Below are positions 53,248-61,842 of a stretch of 64,000 nucleotides of DNA, piece by piece. The DNA lies in contig NC_014364.1 in assembly GCF_000143985.1 (NCBI RefSeq), forward strand, positions 4,030,001 to 4,094,000, in the 5' to 3' direction. A program made the translations under genes and the position numbers. The DNA comes from Sediminispirochaeta smaragdinae DSM 11293. Lineage in GTDB: Bacteria; Spirochaetota; Spirochaetia; DSM-16054; Sediminispirochaetaceae. Below the pieces are notes generated by a model, which was not told where the DNA came from, searched no databases, and saw nothing but the letters and a program-made list of their open reading frames with translations. Position 1 is the first letter of the stretch; each line of letters opens with the position of its first letter.

Positions 53248-54087
53248 ATGAGCACAATACATCAAAAAATTAGTATCCTGTTGCCGCTTCTTGCCGCCTT
53301 CATTCTCCTGAGTTCCTGTGAAGATGCGACAGCGGAAGAAGAAAAATCCCCTGAAATTGTATATCTCCATCCGGAGTTCACCATGACAATAGAGGATCTC
53401 GAAGAGATGACGGCACCCCTGCCGGAAGCCATTCGTCAGGCAATCCTTGCCAAACCGCAGGATTTTCTCGAGCTGGTTCTTAAGGTTAGTGAGGAACCGG
53501 AAATCCTGACAATCCTTGTGGATAAAAACCATGCCCTTCCCGAGGAGTGGGAACCGGAAGATAGGGTTTCGCTGAACGATTACCCCCTGGCGGTAAGTCG
53601 AAAGGACCTTTCCCTCAGCAAGGCCGTCATGCCCCATGTTTTGGCCCTGAATGATGCCGCAAAGGCGGATGGTGTCACCCTGCTTTTTTCCTCGACCTTT
53701 CGTTCCTGGACCTATCAGCAGGGCCTGTATCAACGTTATGTAAAAGCCGATGGGCAGGAAGCCGCCGACCGCTATTCGGCCCGGCCCGGCCATAGCCAAC
53801 ACCAGCTTGGTACCGTGATCGACTTCGGAAGCATTACCGAGGCCTTTGCCGACACAAAGGCGGGAAAATGGATGAAAGAGAACGCCTGGAAGTACGGGTT
53901 CTCCCTCTCATTTCCCGAAGGGGAAGAAGCGGTGACCGGTTACATGTGGGAGCCGTGGCACTTTCGATACATCGGCCCCGATGCCATGGCACTTCAGCGG
54001 GACTTTTTCGGCGACAGTCAGCAGCGCACTCTAGAATTTCTGCATGACAATAAGGCACGGATAGAGGCCTTCAGGGTTCAGAAGTGA
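53248..54087 (+). CDS. VanY-family D-alanyl-D-alanine carboxypeptidase lipoprotein
   Basis: 279 residues from ATG 53248. Lipobox LLSSC (Cys24). C-terminal peptidase M15B domain (about 115-260) with zinc ligands in HSQHQLGTVIDFG (His and Asp) and EPWHFRYIG (His), plus FRSWTYQQGLY. Trims D-Ala from peptidoglycan stem peptides in the periplasm. Monocistronic; ends next to the convergent glycosidase gene. Confidence 0.9.
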   Translation: MSTIHQKISILLPLLAAFILLSSCEDATAEEEKSPEIVYLHPEFTMTIEDLEEMTAPLPEAIRQAILAKPQDFLELVLKVSEEPEILTILVDKNHALPEEWEPEDRVSLNDYPLAVSRKDLSLSKAVMPHVLALNDAAKADGVTLLFSSTFRSWTYQQGLYQRYVKADGQEAADRYSARPGHSQHQLGTVIDFGSITEAFADTKAGKWMKENAWKYGFSLSFPEGEEAVTGYMWEPWHFRYIGPDAMALQRDFFGDSQQRTLEFLHDNKARIEAFRVQK

Positions 54088-54930
54088 TTACCCCTGCCCC
54101 GAAAGGACGATGAAATAACAGGGAAGGCGGCGCCGCTTTCCCCTATAATAGTGGAGAGCCTTTTTCCCGCCATCGTCTATAAAGGCGATGGCAGCGGCAT
54201 CACCACCGTCCAGATTTATCCCCTCCGTGGCCCCGTAATGGCTCAAGATTCCGGCAGTTTCCCGGCTTGTGAGCCCCGGCTGAAACAGTGAATCGCCTTC
54301 AACAACAAGGACAAACAGAGAGGCGGAAGCCTTGCTGCCTCCGATACCGAAGGCGGTACGGGCGTGCCGCCGGCCATGTATGCCGATAGTATCCCCGGAT
54401 TTCAATATGGGCAAATAGGTTCCGACAAGCCAGTGGGGGTGATCCGGAACGTCCCCACCGGCAGAGACTATTCCATAGCCTGTTTCATCACGAAAAAGCA
54501 CGCCCCACTGCCGCTGCCTTGCCCCATACTCCCGGCCATCCACCAACCAAGAACCAATGGCCTCAAGCCTCTTCGATCCAGCCCCTCCCACGCTCACGAA
54601 GGGAGCACCGGTAAAGGCGGCAACGGCTTCGGGACGCTGGGAAAGAGCCGAACGAAAGGCCTTTGCAACATCCGTTCCATGGGGAAAGGGAGCAAGAGGA
54701 AGGACCTGGGCACCCTGCGAGGGGACTATAATCAAAAGATGGAATGGCGGAAAGCCCTTTTTCCCTTGGTAGGAAAGGTACGAAACCCCCGTTCCGAGAG
54801 ATCGCGCAGAGGACAAGAGGGGCAGATCCTGCGGTAGTCCGACCTCTTTCGGCCGTCCGGAAAAGCTGGCACAGGAAGAGAGAAGCAGCAGGCACACAAG
54901 CAAGGCGGTCGTACATCCTCGCCTCATCAT
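54088..54930 (-). CDS. NAGPA-like phosphodiester glycosidase lipoprotein
   Basis: 280 residues. Signal peptide with lipobox LLSSC. The C-terminal half carries the phosphodiester glycosidase (NAGPA/DUF2233) motifs HARTAFGIGG and TEGINLDGGDAAAIAF. Known: the human family member removes N-acetylglucosamine from a phosphodiester; bacterial ones cleave sugar-phosphodiesters in the cell envelope. Third gene of an operon after two glycosyltransferase-like genes; start overlaps the previous stop by 4 nt (ATGA). Confidence 0.85.
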   Translation of the reverse strand: MMRRGCTTALLVCLLLLSSCASFSGRPKEVGLPQDLPLLSSARSLGTGVSYLSYQGKKGFPPFHLLIIVPSQGAQVLPLAPFPHGTDVAKAFRSALSQRPEAVAAFTGAPFVSVGGAGSKRLEAIGSWLVDGREYGARQRQWGVLFRDETGYGIVSAGGDVPDHPHWLVGTYLPILKSGDTIGIHGRRHARTAFGIGGSKASASLFVLVVEGDSLFQPGLTSRETAGILSHYGATEGINLDGGDAAAIAFIDDGGKKALHYYRGKRRRLPCYFIVLSGQG

Positions 54931-56660
54931 AGCACGCTTATCTCCTGTGCAAGCCTCTGCAAGCTAGGCCAGGCATCAAGGGACGCAGCATAACGTCCCA
55001 GCCAATCGGCAAAAACGGGAGGAAGGGCAGCGGCAGGCTCCTGTTTCTCACGAAGCATCGATTCACGATAGGCCCTAAGATCGTCGGCCCACCAAGCAGG
55101 TTCGCCATGATAGCGATCGAGCAACAGATCAACGCTCCTAAGCCTCGCATCGATATACGCCTCGGCAAGATGGCGCAGATAAAGCCGAAAAGCGGAACCC
55201 GGCAATCCTGCAATCTCTCTCAACGCCCTGACGAGCTCGCCCCTTCGTTCGGCAGCGGATTCTGCAAGCAGGCGGCCTCCGAGGTCGTCGACAATCAGAA
55301 GAAACAGTCTCCCGGGGCCAAGGTCTGAATCCCAAAGCGCCCGGCCAAAGGGAAGTTTATGCGAGGGATCATGGTAAAGGGCGACGGGAAGATGACAAAA
55401 AAGAAGATCAGGATCAAGGGCTCTGAAGATGTGGGCAAAGGATTGATCCTCGTGGCGGTCGAGAGGGAAAAAGGGAGGGGCCCCGCTGTTCGCCGCCAAG
55501 GCGAGGGTTCCTCCCTGAAGGAATGAGGAATCACTTGCAACCATGCCGTCGGCAAGCGTAAGATTGAGGCCGTTTTCCGCTATTGCCTCATAATTCTTCT
55601 TTTCAAGAAAATAATTGTCATTGCAAAAAAACCTCTGGAGAGCAGGAAAACAGGGAAAAGAAAACCAGCGGGCCCCTGCGTATCCAGCACTTATCGCACC
55701 GATGCGGACACTCCTGCATTCCAGAATCGCAGCTAAAGAAGGAGAAAGTGCTTCGAGAGACCAGTCACCCACCTTCTGGGGAGAAGAAAACAAGCGCATG
55801 GCCACTGCGGGAAGGTCATAGTCGGCAAGATGAGCCAGCCGTTCCTGTAGCGCCTCGATCGTGGGGAAGAAATTCATGTTCGGCCGAAAATCGGAAACAA
55901 AAGAAGGGGAAAGGGCCTCTGCATGTGCAGAGGTATAACAGCGGTAGAGCAGATCGTCGTCACTTATCAGCAGATGATCTCCCGCAGCAAGGAGCATGGC
56001 AAGGTTTCGATTTGCCCCAACAGTCGATAAGTCCGCCCTTTCGGCAGGGCCTTCCACAAGGAATTCCACCACCTGTCGATCGATCCCCGCCTTATCAGCC
56101 GATGCCGAAAGCCGCTCGGCAAAACGCCGCCGTTCATCCCTTCCAATATAACGAATTGTTCCCGGATAAGCTGCCCCCAAAGCCTCGGCAAGGCGTCGAT
56201 TCTGCCCAGAGGCAGAGGCATCACGATTATCGTCGCATATAAGAAAAGGAATTTTTCGGTCGGCAAAGGCCGGTGAAGCGATTCGACTCTCGAGCCACGG
56301 CCGTAGCGTCTCAGGCCCCCGTGCAGTCACCACCGCCGCCGTCAGCGCTGCCTCATCTCCCGGTTCTGCAGAAACCGCTGCAGAAGGATGGTGCAAAAGC
56401 TTCTCGGGGCGCAGAAGTCCTGCGGCTATCCAACACCGAAGCCGATCGGCCACGGCAGAAACGGGAAAGCGCTCTCCGGTGCTTCGAACCAGGAAACCAA
56501 TATGCTCATCCACGTTCCGGCAGCCCCGCAAGGCAAGAAAGAGCCTCGATTCGAAGGGCGAGGCCCGATACACGGAATTATCATTGAGATTGAGAAGCAT
56601 TACCGTCGAAGAGGAGGCAGAAAAAGCCTTACAGTGCGCAGGAAAATAGCGATCGCTCAT
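54927..56660 (-). CDS. PqqD-like domain fused to glycosyltransferase-like domain
   Basis: 577 residues from ATG 56660 (4-nt overlap with the upstream stop). About 15-92: a PqqD-like winged helix, the peptide-binding RRE fold (VMLLNLNDNSVYRASPFES, then AVADRLRCWIAAGLLRP). About 108-420: GT-A-like fold with AAVVTARGPETLRPWL, VGANRNLAMLLAAGD and the metal motif ISDDDLLY. The C-terminal 150 residues are helical. Similar to the upstream protein in the GT part only. Acceptor unknown; the RRE-like domain suggests a peptide or protein substrate. Confidence 0.6.
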   Translation of the reverse strand: MSDRYFPAHCKAFSASSSTVMLLNLNDNSVYRASPFESRLFLALRGCRNVDEHIGFLVRSTGERFPVSAVADRLRCWIAAGLLRPEKLLHHPSAAVSAEPGDEAALTAAVVTARGPETLRPWLESRIASPAFADRKIPFLICDDNRDASASGQNRRLAEALGAAYPGTIRYIGRDERRRFAERLSASADKAGIDRQVVEFLVEGPAERADLSTVGANRNLAMLLAAGDHLLISDDDLLYRCYTSAHAEALSPSFVSDFRPNMNFFPTIEALQERLAHLADYDLPAVAMRLFSSPQKVGDWSLEALSPSLAAILECRSVRIGAISAGYAGARWFSFPCFPALQRFFCNDNYFLEKKNYEAIAENGLNLTLADGMVASDSSFLQGGTLALAANSGAPPFFPLDRHEDQSFAHIFRALDPDLLFCHLPVALYHDPSHKLPFGRALWDSDLGPGRLFLLIVDDLGGRLLAESAAERRGELVRALREIAGLPGSAFRLYLRHLAEAYIDARLRSVDLLLDRYHGEPAWWADDLRAYRESMLREKQEPAAALPPVFADWLGRYAASLDAWPSLQRLAQEISVL

Positions 56661-58066
56661 AAGCAGGCCCGTCCTTCCCATATCTCAGGCCAGGCACAGA
56701 GTAGCTCTCCACAGGAACCTACAAATCGTTGAAAGGCGGATTCAGCCTCGTCTCCCAGGTGATGAAATTCACGGGGACGGCTGGGTGTAGAGGCTGGAAG
56801 CTCGTCGAGATAGCGGTCAAGGAAGGATCGAAGATCCTTCGCCCAGAATCCTGGTTTTCCACCGGATTGCTCAAGATCGGCTTCAAGCCTCGCAACCATG
56901 GCCCCTTCATGCTTCAGATGAAGCTCTAAAAGGAGGTGTTTCCATTGCCGCAGCGGGAGGGATGCAGCCCCGGAAAGCCGCATGCCCAGGGCAAGAAGCC
57001 GATCGCCGGCTTCGGGAGCCTTTAGTTCATCGGAAAAGAAGGAAAGCAAACGCTGCACGACAGTTCCCGCTCCAATACCGGAACATCGGTGTTCCGACCG
57101 AAAGGGGGGATGGATTCCCCTCTTATGTTCGAAAGCAAAAGGCAGATGGGCAATGGGAGCATCGGGATAAGAAGCGCGGAGAAGAAAGGCCCATACCCCA
57201 TCCTCATTCCGGATATGCGGGAAAAAGGGAGGCAGAATCTCGGAAGCATCGAAACCGTAACAAGAGGCAATGAAAAAGGGATGGGAGGTGTAGGAGAGCT
57301 CTGGAGCAAGAAGAAGGGCGACGGGATCGCTACCAGCCCTCCGATAACTGCGCCTGTTGGGCCATGCCCGCTTTCGAAGAAATGGCTGGGTATCAAAAAG
57401 CGCAAGGGGAGATGAAAACCACCGGTCCCCGCAAATGCCGGCCATGGCCGCACGAACCGGGCTATGCAGGTCCGCTGCTGCCTCGCTGTCCCCTTCCGCC
57501 ATACCATCACATCGGGGCGTCCGTCCCAAAACCGAGTCGAACAATTCGAAACAGCGGACTGCACCGGAAACAAGAGGTCTCGAGACAGAATCGGGAAACG
57601 ATTCTGTTCCTGAAGCGGCAAATGCAAAGGGAAGCGGTGATCCTTCTTCCATAGCAAAACGAGGCTCTCGCAGTAAAAATCGAATATCATCGTCGAAAGA
57701 GAGGACTTTTTTTCCGACAGAGGAAAGGAGAATCGCATTACGGGCGGCCCCAGGCATTGCAGGAGCATGAGGAAAGGGGAGAAGGCCGAGGGCAAAGGCT
57801 GATTGCTTCTGTGCCGGCCCTTCCGGGGAGATGGTTTCTGTCGTCCCATAGGAAAGCGCAAGACCGCTTTGGGCGGCAAAGGAGTGAACAATCGATTCGT
57901 TGACACTCCGGACAGAAGCTTCCCGGCTATCGTCGTAGACCGTGATCGGGCCTATAGGAACACCTTCCGTCTCCGCCGATAAAGAGTCGAGTGCCCCGCG
58001 TAAAACCTCGGGACGCCCGCAGGTTAGCATGGCAAGGCTCTGATGGCTATGTGACGAAGATCCCAT
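56657..58066 (-). CDS. Glycosyltransferase-like protein (GT-A type)
   Basis: 469 residues from ATG 58066, placed 7 nt after the -10 box. GT-A-like core: SLAMLTCGRPEVLRGALDSL, PITVYDDSRE, PGAARNAILLSSVGKKVLSFDDDIRF (DxD-type metal motif). Paralogous to the GT part of the next gene (GA-RN-A-LL pattern and D-D-D motif) but without the PqqD-like domain. First gene of the three-gene operon ending in the glycosidase lipoprotein. Donor and acceptor unknown. Confidence 0.65.
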   Translation of the reverse strand: MGSSSHSHQSLAMLTCGRPEVLRGALDSLSAETEGVPIGPITVYDDSREASVRSVNESIVHSFAAQSGLALSYGTTETISPEGPAQKQSAFALGLLPFPHAPAMPGAARNAILLSSVGKKVLSFDDDIRFLLREPRFAMEEGSPLPFAFAASGTESFPDSVSRPLVSGAVRCFELFDSVLGRTPRCDGMAEGDSEAAADLHSPVRAAMAGICGDRWFSSPLALFDTQPFLRKRAWPNRRSYRRAGSDPVALLLAPELSYTSHPFFIASCYGFDASEILPPFFPHIRNEDGVWAFLLRASYPDAPIAHLPFAFEHKRGIHPPFRSEHRCSGIGAGTVVQRLLSFFSDELKAPEAGDRLLALGMRLSGAASLPLRQWKHLLLELHLKHEGAMVARLEADLEQSGGKPGFWAKDLRSFLDRYLDELPASTPSRPREFHHLGDEAESAFQRFVGSCGELLCAWPEIWEGRACL

Positions 58067-58073
58067 TGCTCTT

Positions 58074-58103
58074 ATTAACACGGAGAACGGTAGGGGAAGT
58101 CAA
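58074..58103 (-). promoter_or_regulatory. Promoter of glycosyltransferase operon, leaderless type
   Basis: TTGACT (58103-58098), 18-nt spacer, GTTAAT (58079-58074), 7 nt to ATG 58066. No SD. Confidence 0.45.
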
Positions 58104-58147
58104 GGGGAACGATAGCAGTATGAAAGGCATTGTTCGTTCGAATTCAT

Positions 58148-58648
58148 CTATCCTTCTGCATGATTAATGAGCTCAACAGCAATGGTGGATGTTTCACCCG
58201 GATTAACGGTAAAAGCATCTGAAACCCCGGCGTAGGCAGCGAAACCATTATAATCATCGCTTACATTATGAGCCTCAAGCAAAAGACGGTATCGCATTGG
58301 AGGAATCGACGAAATAGTCATTATTCCCGACCCTGTCAAGGTGTCGATATAATCGACCCACAGCATATCGGGGTCAGGTAAACTAATGGTATAATAATAA
58401 TAAAACTCAGCAGTAGTCGCAACATACCGAATGGTGGGTTCATCACCGGCAAGAAGATCGTCCATCACATCAGCGTCGTAGAATTTTGCCACCAGATAAT
58501 AACCATCTCCCGAATCACCTAAATCACCCTTACTTGAAATTGTCAGGCTTACCACATTATCACTTGTTACCGTCTCCGAATAGCACCCGCCGAAGATAAG
58601 GATAAGCAGAGGGGCCAAAAGCGGTATTAGATATGTATTTATTTTCAT
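58148..58648 (-). CDS. Small lipoprotein B, paralogue of 58841-59335
   Basis: 166 residues from the second of two ATG codons. Lipobox IFGGC. Shared with its neighbour: VSLTISSKGDLGDSG, YLVAKFYDADVMDD, YRLLLEAH and DAFTVNPGET. Probably all-beta and displayed in the envelope. No family recognised. Follows the paralogue after a 189-nt gap that contains a stem-loop but no clear promoter. Confidence 0.75.
   Translation of the reverse strand: MKINTYLIPLLAPLLILIFGGCYSETVTSDNVVSLTISSKGDLGDSGDGYYLVAKFYDADVMDDLLAGDEPTIRYVATTAEFYYYYTISLPDPDMLWVDYIDTLTGSGIMTISSIPPMRYRLLLEAHNVSDDYNGFAAYAGVSDAFTVNPGETSTIAVELINHAEG
58458..58500. repeat. 43-bp exact repeat shared by the lipoprotein paralogues (copy 1)
   Basis: Identical to 59145-59187; it encodes the LVAKFYDADVMD segment of both lipoproteins. 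Identity at silent sites implies recent duplication or gene conversion. Confidence 0.85.
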
Positions 58649-58781
58649 CATCTTTCATCATTGCTCCTTTTTTCACATCCCCGACCGTAACTCCGATAAT
58701 TCATGAAATCGGTGCACTCTTGCTACAGTCTAAGGCAACAGTCGGTCCGAAAAAGGGACCTCATATCATTTTTTTATAAAC

Positions 58782-58815
58782 GCGGGTACCCCGTATAAAA
58801 AGCCGGAGCACCCGC
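58782..58815 (-). other. Intercistronic stem-loop between the lipoprotein genes
   Basis: GCGGGT (58782-58787) and ACCCGC (58810-58815) with further wobble pairing inside. On the minus strand no T-run follows, so termination is doubtful; it could limit read-through to the second lipoprotein gene. Remainder of 58652-58840: nothing else seen. Confidence 0.4.
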
Positions 58816-58840
58816 AGACCAAAAGCGAAATCGCTGATTA

Positions 58841-59335
58841 TTAACAAATATATAATAATTCAACAGAAACAGAGGAGGTCTCTCCGGCATTCACCGTGAA
58901 AGCATTGGAAAGGCCAGCATACCAAGGACCGGAAACACCATCTCCCTCAGAATACTCATACTCTTCCAGAAGCAGTCGGTAACTCTTCGGAGTTAGAAAA
59001 GGCACGGTAAAAGAACCGGAACTTCCCATGGAAAAATTCTCAATATAATCGGCATATCGAAGTGATGGAGTTGGGAAAGAGGCAGGAGTATAGATAATTA
59101 TGCCAGACGGTTCATCGACGGTAATAGTTTCATTAGTTTCAAGCTCGTCCATCACATCAGCGTCGTAGAATTTTGCCACCAGATAATTACCGGATCCTGA
59201 ATCACCGATATCACCTTTACTCGAGACCGTCAGGCTCACCGAGCCGTCGCTTGTTGTCGCTTCCGAATAGCATCCGCTAAAGAAAAGGATGAGTAGAGAG
59301 GCCAGAAGCGGCACCAGATATCTATGTAATTTCAT
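58841..59335 (-). CDS. Small lipoprotein A
   Basis: 164 residues. SD AAGGAG 6 nt upstream of ATG. Lipobox FFSGC. Sequence closely follows its downstream paralogue at both ends (VSLTVSSKGDIGDSG, NAFTVNAGETSSVSVEL) while the middle differs. Starts 21 nt after the FecR stop, so it belongs to the FecR/outer-membrane-protein operon. Confidence 0.75.
   Translation of the reverse strand: MKLHRYLVPLLASLLILFFSGCYSEATTSDGSVSLTVSSKGDIGDSGSGNYLVAKFYDADVMDELETNETITVDEPSGIIIYTPASFPTPSLRYADYIENFSMGSSGSFTVPFLTPKSYRLLLEEYEYSEGDGVSGPWYAGLSNAFTVNAGETSSVSVELLYIC
59145..59187. repeat. 43-bp exact repeat shared by the lipoprotein paralogues (copy 2)
   Basis: Identical to 58458-58500. Confidence 0.85.
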
Positions 59336-59356
59336 GTTCGCTCCTTCTTCAGTTGC

Positions 59357-60040
59357 TTATTGAGGACTACTATAGGTCCAATTAATCGTGACGCTTCCCG
59401 TCGATGTTAAATCTAACGAGGGAAGGAGACTTTCCAGCTGCTCTTCGATCTGCGATGTGTTGATGGAAACATTGAACATCTGCTCCAGGGCTTCGACACC
59501 TTCGGGAGGAAGGCTAAAGCCGTCGGTGGAGGAGTTTTCACCGGCTGCCACACGGGCGACCTGATTGAGGGTGTTGGTGAGGGCCACAAGGCCGGTAAAA
59601 ACTTGAAGGTTTGAACCGTCGAAGGAGAAGCTCGTGCCTCTAACCGCAGCGGTGGAAACGGGACTTCGCAGGCGGAAATCCTGCTGGAGCCCCTCGGTGT
59701 GTTTTACCTCGGTTTTAACCCGGCCGACCCGAAGAAAAAGATCGGTTTTGACAACCCCTTCCTTCTGAATGAGTTCGTCGAGGCGCATGCGGGTAAGCTG
59801 TTTGACCTCGAGGGTCGCAGCACCGATCTGCAGGAGGGCTTCGGAACGGAAACCGGTGGAGATGGTTGCCCCCAGGGGAATCTCATCTCCGGCAGAAAGA
59901 GCCTCCCAGCTTCCTCCATTCTTTTGCAGTTCGACCTTTCCGGAAACCTTTTCGACGACGGCGTTCTCCGCGGAGAGGGCCGTTACCGTAAAAAGCAACA
60001 TAGAGAGCGAAAGTAGAATAATACGAACGATGGATTTCAT
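59357..60040 (-). CDS. Exported FecR-domain protein
   Basis: 227 residues from ATG 60040 (AAGGAGG 5 nt upstream); an in-frame start 11 codons earlier is less likely. Signal peptide (about 1-24). FecR domain (about 30-140): VVEKVSGKVELQKNGGSWEALSAGD, IPLGATISTGFRSEALLQIG and RSPVSTAAVRGTSFSF. No sigma factor is nearby, so this is the stand-alone periplasmic type rather than an iron-signalling anti-sigma factor. Operon with the outer-membrane protein upstream and lipoproteins downstream. Confidence 0.85.
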   Translation of the reverse strand: MKSIVRIILLSLSMLLFTVTALSAENAVVEKVSGKVELQKNGGSWEALSAGDEIPLGATISTGFRSEALLQIGAATLEVKQLTRMRLDELIQKEGVVKTDLFLRVGRVKTEVKHTEGLQQDFRLRSPVSTAAVRGTSFSFDGSNLQVFTGLVALTNTLNQVARVAAGENSSTDGFSLPPEGVEALEQMFNVSINTSQIEEQLESLLPSLDLTSTGSVTINWTYSSPQ

Positions 60041-60054
60041 CGATACCTCCTTTG

Positions 60055-61233
60055 TTACAGACCGAGTGAGCACTCGACGCGAAGAAGAGCCCGGGTATCC
60101 CCTTCATCGGGAACCCAGAGTCCGCCGGTAAGCGACATGCCGAAATCCGAAGTGGGGCGAATGGTGAGACCACCCTCCAACTCGGTTCCTGTGTAGCTGT
60201 AGTCGTCGCTGGGAACGAGGTAAAACCGCCCCGCTGCAAGGAACTGAAGATTCTTTAAGGCCGGCGAGAATAGATCCTGCCAGGGACGTATGGAATAGGC
60301 AATGTCGAGCCTGAAAAGATCCGCCTCATCCGGCGAATAGATTAAGCCGAGGGTCGGCTCGGAAACGGTAAAGAAATCCTCACCGGTGTACATCATACCA
60401 GCCGATATCCTCGAATGAAGAAGCTGCTGCGCGTAGTAGTTCAGATCGGCAAGAACCATCACATCATCGAGATCGTCGGAGGTATTCCAGGCTCCGGTGG
60501 CGGAAAGGGTATAGTAGAGGTTGCCCACGATCGCACCGTCGGCTTTCGCCGTAGCGTGGATGCTGTTGAGTTTATCTTCATCGTCACTACGCAAATCCTG
60601 CTGGAAAAGCCCTTCAACGGTTAGGTTCTGGCGGGGCAGGTAGGAAGGGAAAGAGACGGAAGCCATTTCAAATAGACGCTTCGGAGCAAAATGAATATCG
60701 TCGTCATCATCATCGCTGATATCGGCAGTGCTCATATTTACACTTGAAACGGGCTTCAGACGAAGTCCGGTATAGCCCATCCCTGTTTTTACGATATACC
60801 TTGAAAGGTCCAGGCCTGCGGAAAATCCGTCGGCTATATGCGAAAGCACCAGACTCGTCGAATCGGAAAAGGGGAATCTGCCGACCGAGAGATCAAGGAC
60901 CTCGTTTCCGCCGAACAGCTGCGGCCGTTTCATCTTGAACACAAGAAGATCGCTTTCAAAGAGATAATCGACATCATCGCTGCTCTCTTCATCGCTGTAG
61001 AGATAGTAGCCGTTGAAAAGAAATGAATAACGGCTATTGTCTTCCCCGGACCAGAATTCCTCCATCCAAAGAGAAAGCTTCTCCCGTTTCTGCCACTGGT
61101 TATCTTCGTCCCCGCCGAATTCGTAGCCGAGGCGACTATAGGAGGTGACTCCCCAGTCGAAAGCGAAAAGCGAAGTGGTAAAGGGCAACAGAAATAGCGT
61201 AGCAAAGAATGTGCAACGGACAAAACGCTTCAT
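60055..61233 (-). CDS. Putative outer-membrane beta-barrel protein
   Basis: 392 residues. Signal peptide (about 1-24, cleavage near LFA), then many alternating beta strands rich in Tyr, Phe and Asp (YSFLFNGYYLYSDEE, LYYTLSATGAWN), ending with a short strand LLRVECSLGL. No recognised family; a 14-16 strand barrel is a fair guess. Overlaps the upstream exported-protein gene by 4 nt and precedes FecR by 14 nt. Confidence 0.7.
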   Translation of the reverse strand: MKRFVRCTFFATLFLLPFTTSLFAFDWGVTSYSRLGYEFGGDEDNQWQKREKLSLWMEEFWSGEDNSRYSFLFNGYYLYSDEESSDDVDYLFESDLLVFKMKRPQLFGGNEVLDLSVGRFPFSDSTSLVLSHIADGFSAGLDLSRYIVKTGMGYTGLRLKPVSSVNMSTADISDDDDDDIHFAPKRLFEMASVSFPSYLPRQNLTVEGLFQQDLRSDDEDKLNSIHATAKADGAIVGNLYYTLSATGAWNTSDDLDDVMVLADLNYYAQQLLHSRISAGMMYTGEDFFTVSEPTLGLIYSPDEADLFRLDIAYSIRPWQDLFSPALKNLQFLAAGRFYLVPSDDYSYTGTELEGGLTIRPTSDFGMSLTGGLWVPDEGDTRALLRVECSLGL

Positions 61234-61661
61234 GAATGCACCTCCAGCTTTTCAAGGGCGCGGCCGAGAATCCGCAGGGCCCCCTCACCGGAAAGCGGGG
61301 TTGCGGGATGTGCCTTCATTTGAATGATGCCGAGGAACCGGAGGTCCCGTAGGGCATATCTGGGAGACGGGTAGACCAACGAGCCAAGACCTTTTGGAAG
61401 ATCAAGATTCTCCTGCAGGAGAAGGGCGAACTCTCCTACACTGATACTCTCTCCCAAATCGGCGAATTGATCCGATAGCGATGCCAGCGCCTCTTCCATG
61501 CTAGCAGGGGCCTGATTCCCGTCGGAAAGGCTTGCAAGAAGATAGGCGGCAGCGGCCGGGCTAAGTTGCGGTTCGGCAAGAATTTCGTCGATGATTTCGT
61601 TCGACTGGCCGAAAAGCGCTGCCGCAGCGAAAAAAAACACAACGGCAAGAAAATGCTTCAT
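61230..61661 (-). CDS. Small exported protein of unknown function
   Basis: 143 residues with a signal peptide (cleavage near LFGQ). The rest is helical and Ala/Leu-rich (SPAAAAYLLASLSDG, SVGEFALLLQENLDLPKGLGS), a pattern seen in small envelope proteins. No family recognised. SD AGGAGG 4 nt before ATG. First gene of the operon with the outer-membrane barrel and FecR; divergent from the adenylate cyclase over a 181-bp gap in which only a TATACT (61803-61808) without a good -35 box is seen. Confidence 0.65.
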   Translation of the reverse strand: MKHFLAVVFFFAAAALFGQSNEIIDEILAEPQLSPAAAAYLLASLSDGNQAPASMEEALASLSDQFADLGESISVGEFALLLQENLDLPKGLGSLVYPSPRYALRDLRFLGIIQMKAHPATPLSGEGALRILGRALEKLEVHS

Positions 61662-61842
61662 AACTCCTCCTAAGATGACAATTCTGGATATTATGGATAT
61701 TCAAGAGATAAAAAACAGTAAATCGTTACCAAGCATATCATTACCCTGCTCAGTATAGTACATTTATTGCATTGATTCCAAGCAAAATGGGCAAAATCAG
61801 TCTATACTTAGAGCCGATTACCCCTGTCTCGGAGGTTCATTC

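Noticed and set aside
57022-57906. 294-codon minus-strand frame overlapping the GT gene in another frame
   Set aside because: The GT-A motifs and downstream overlap are in the other frame; this one shows only Pro/Phe-rich low complexity.
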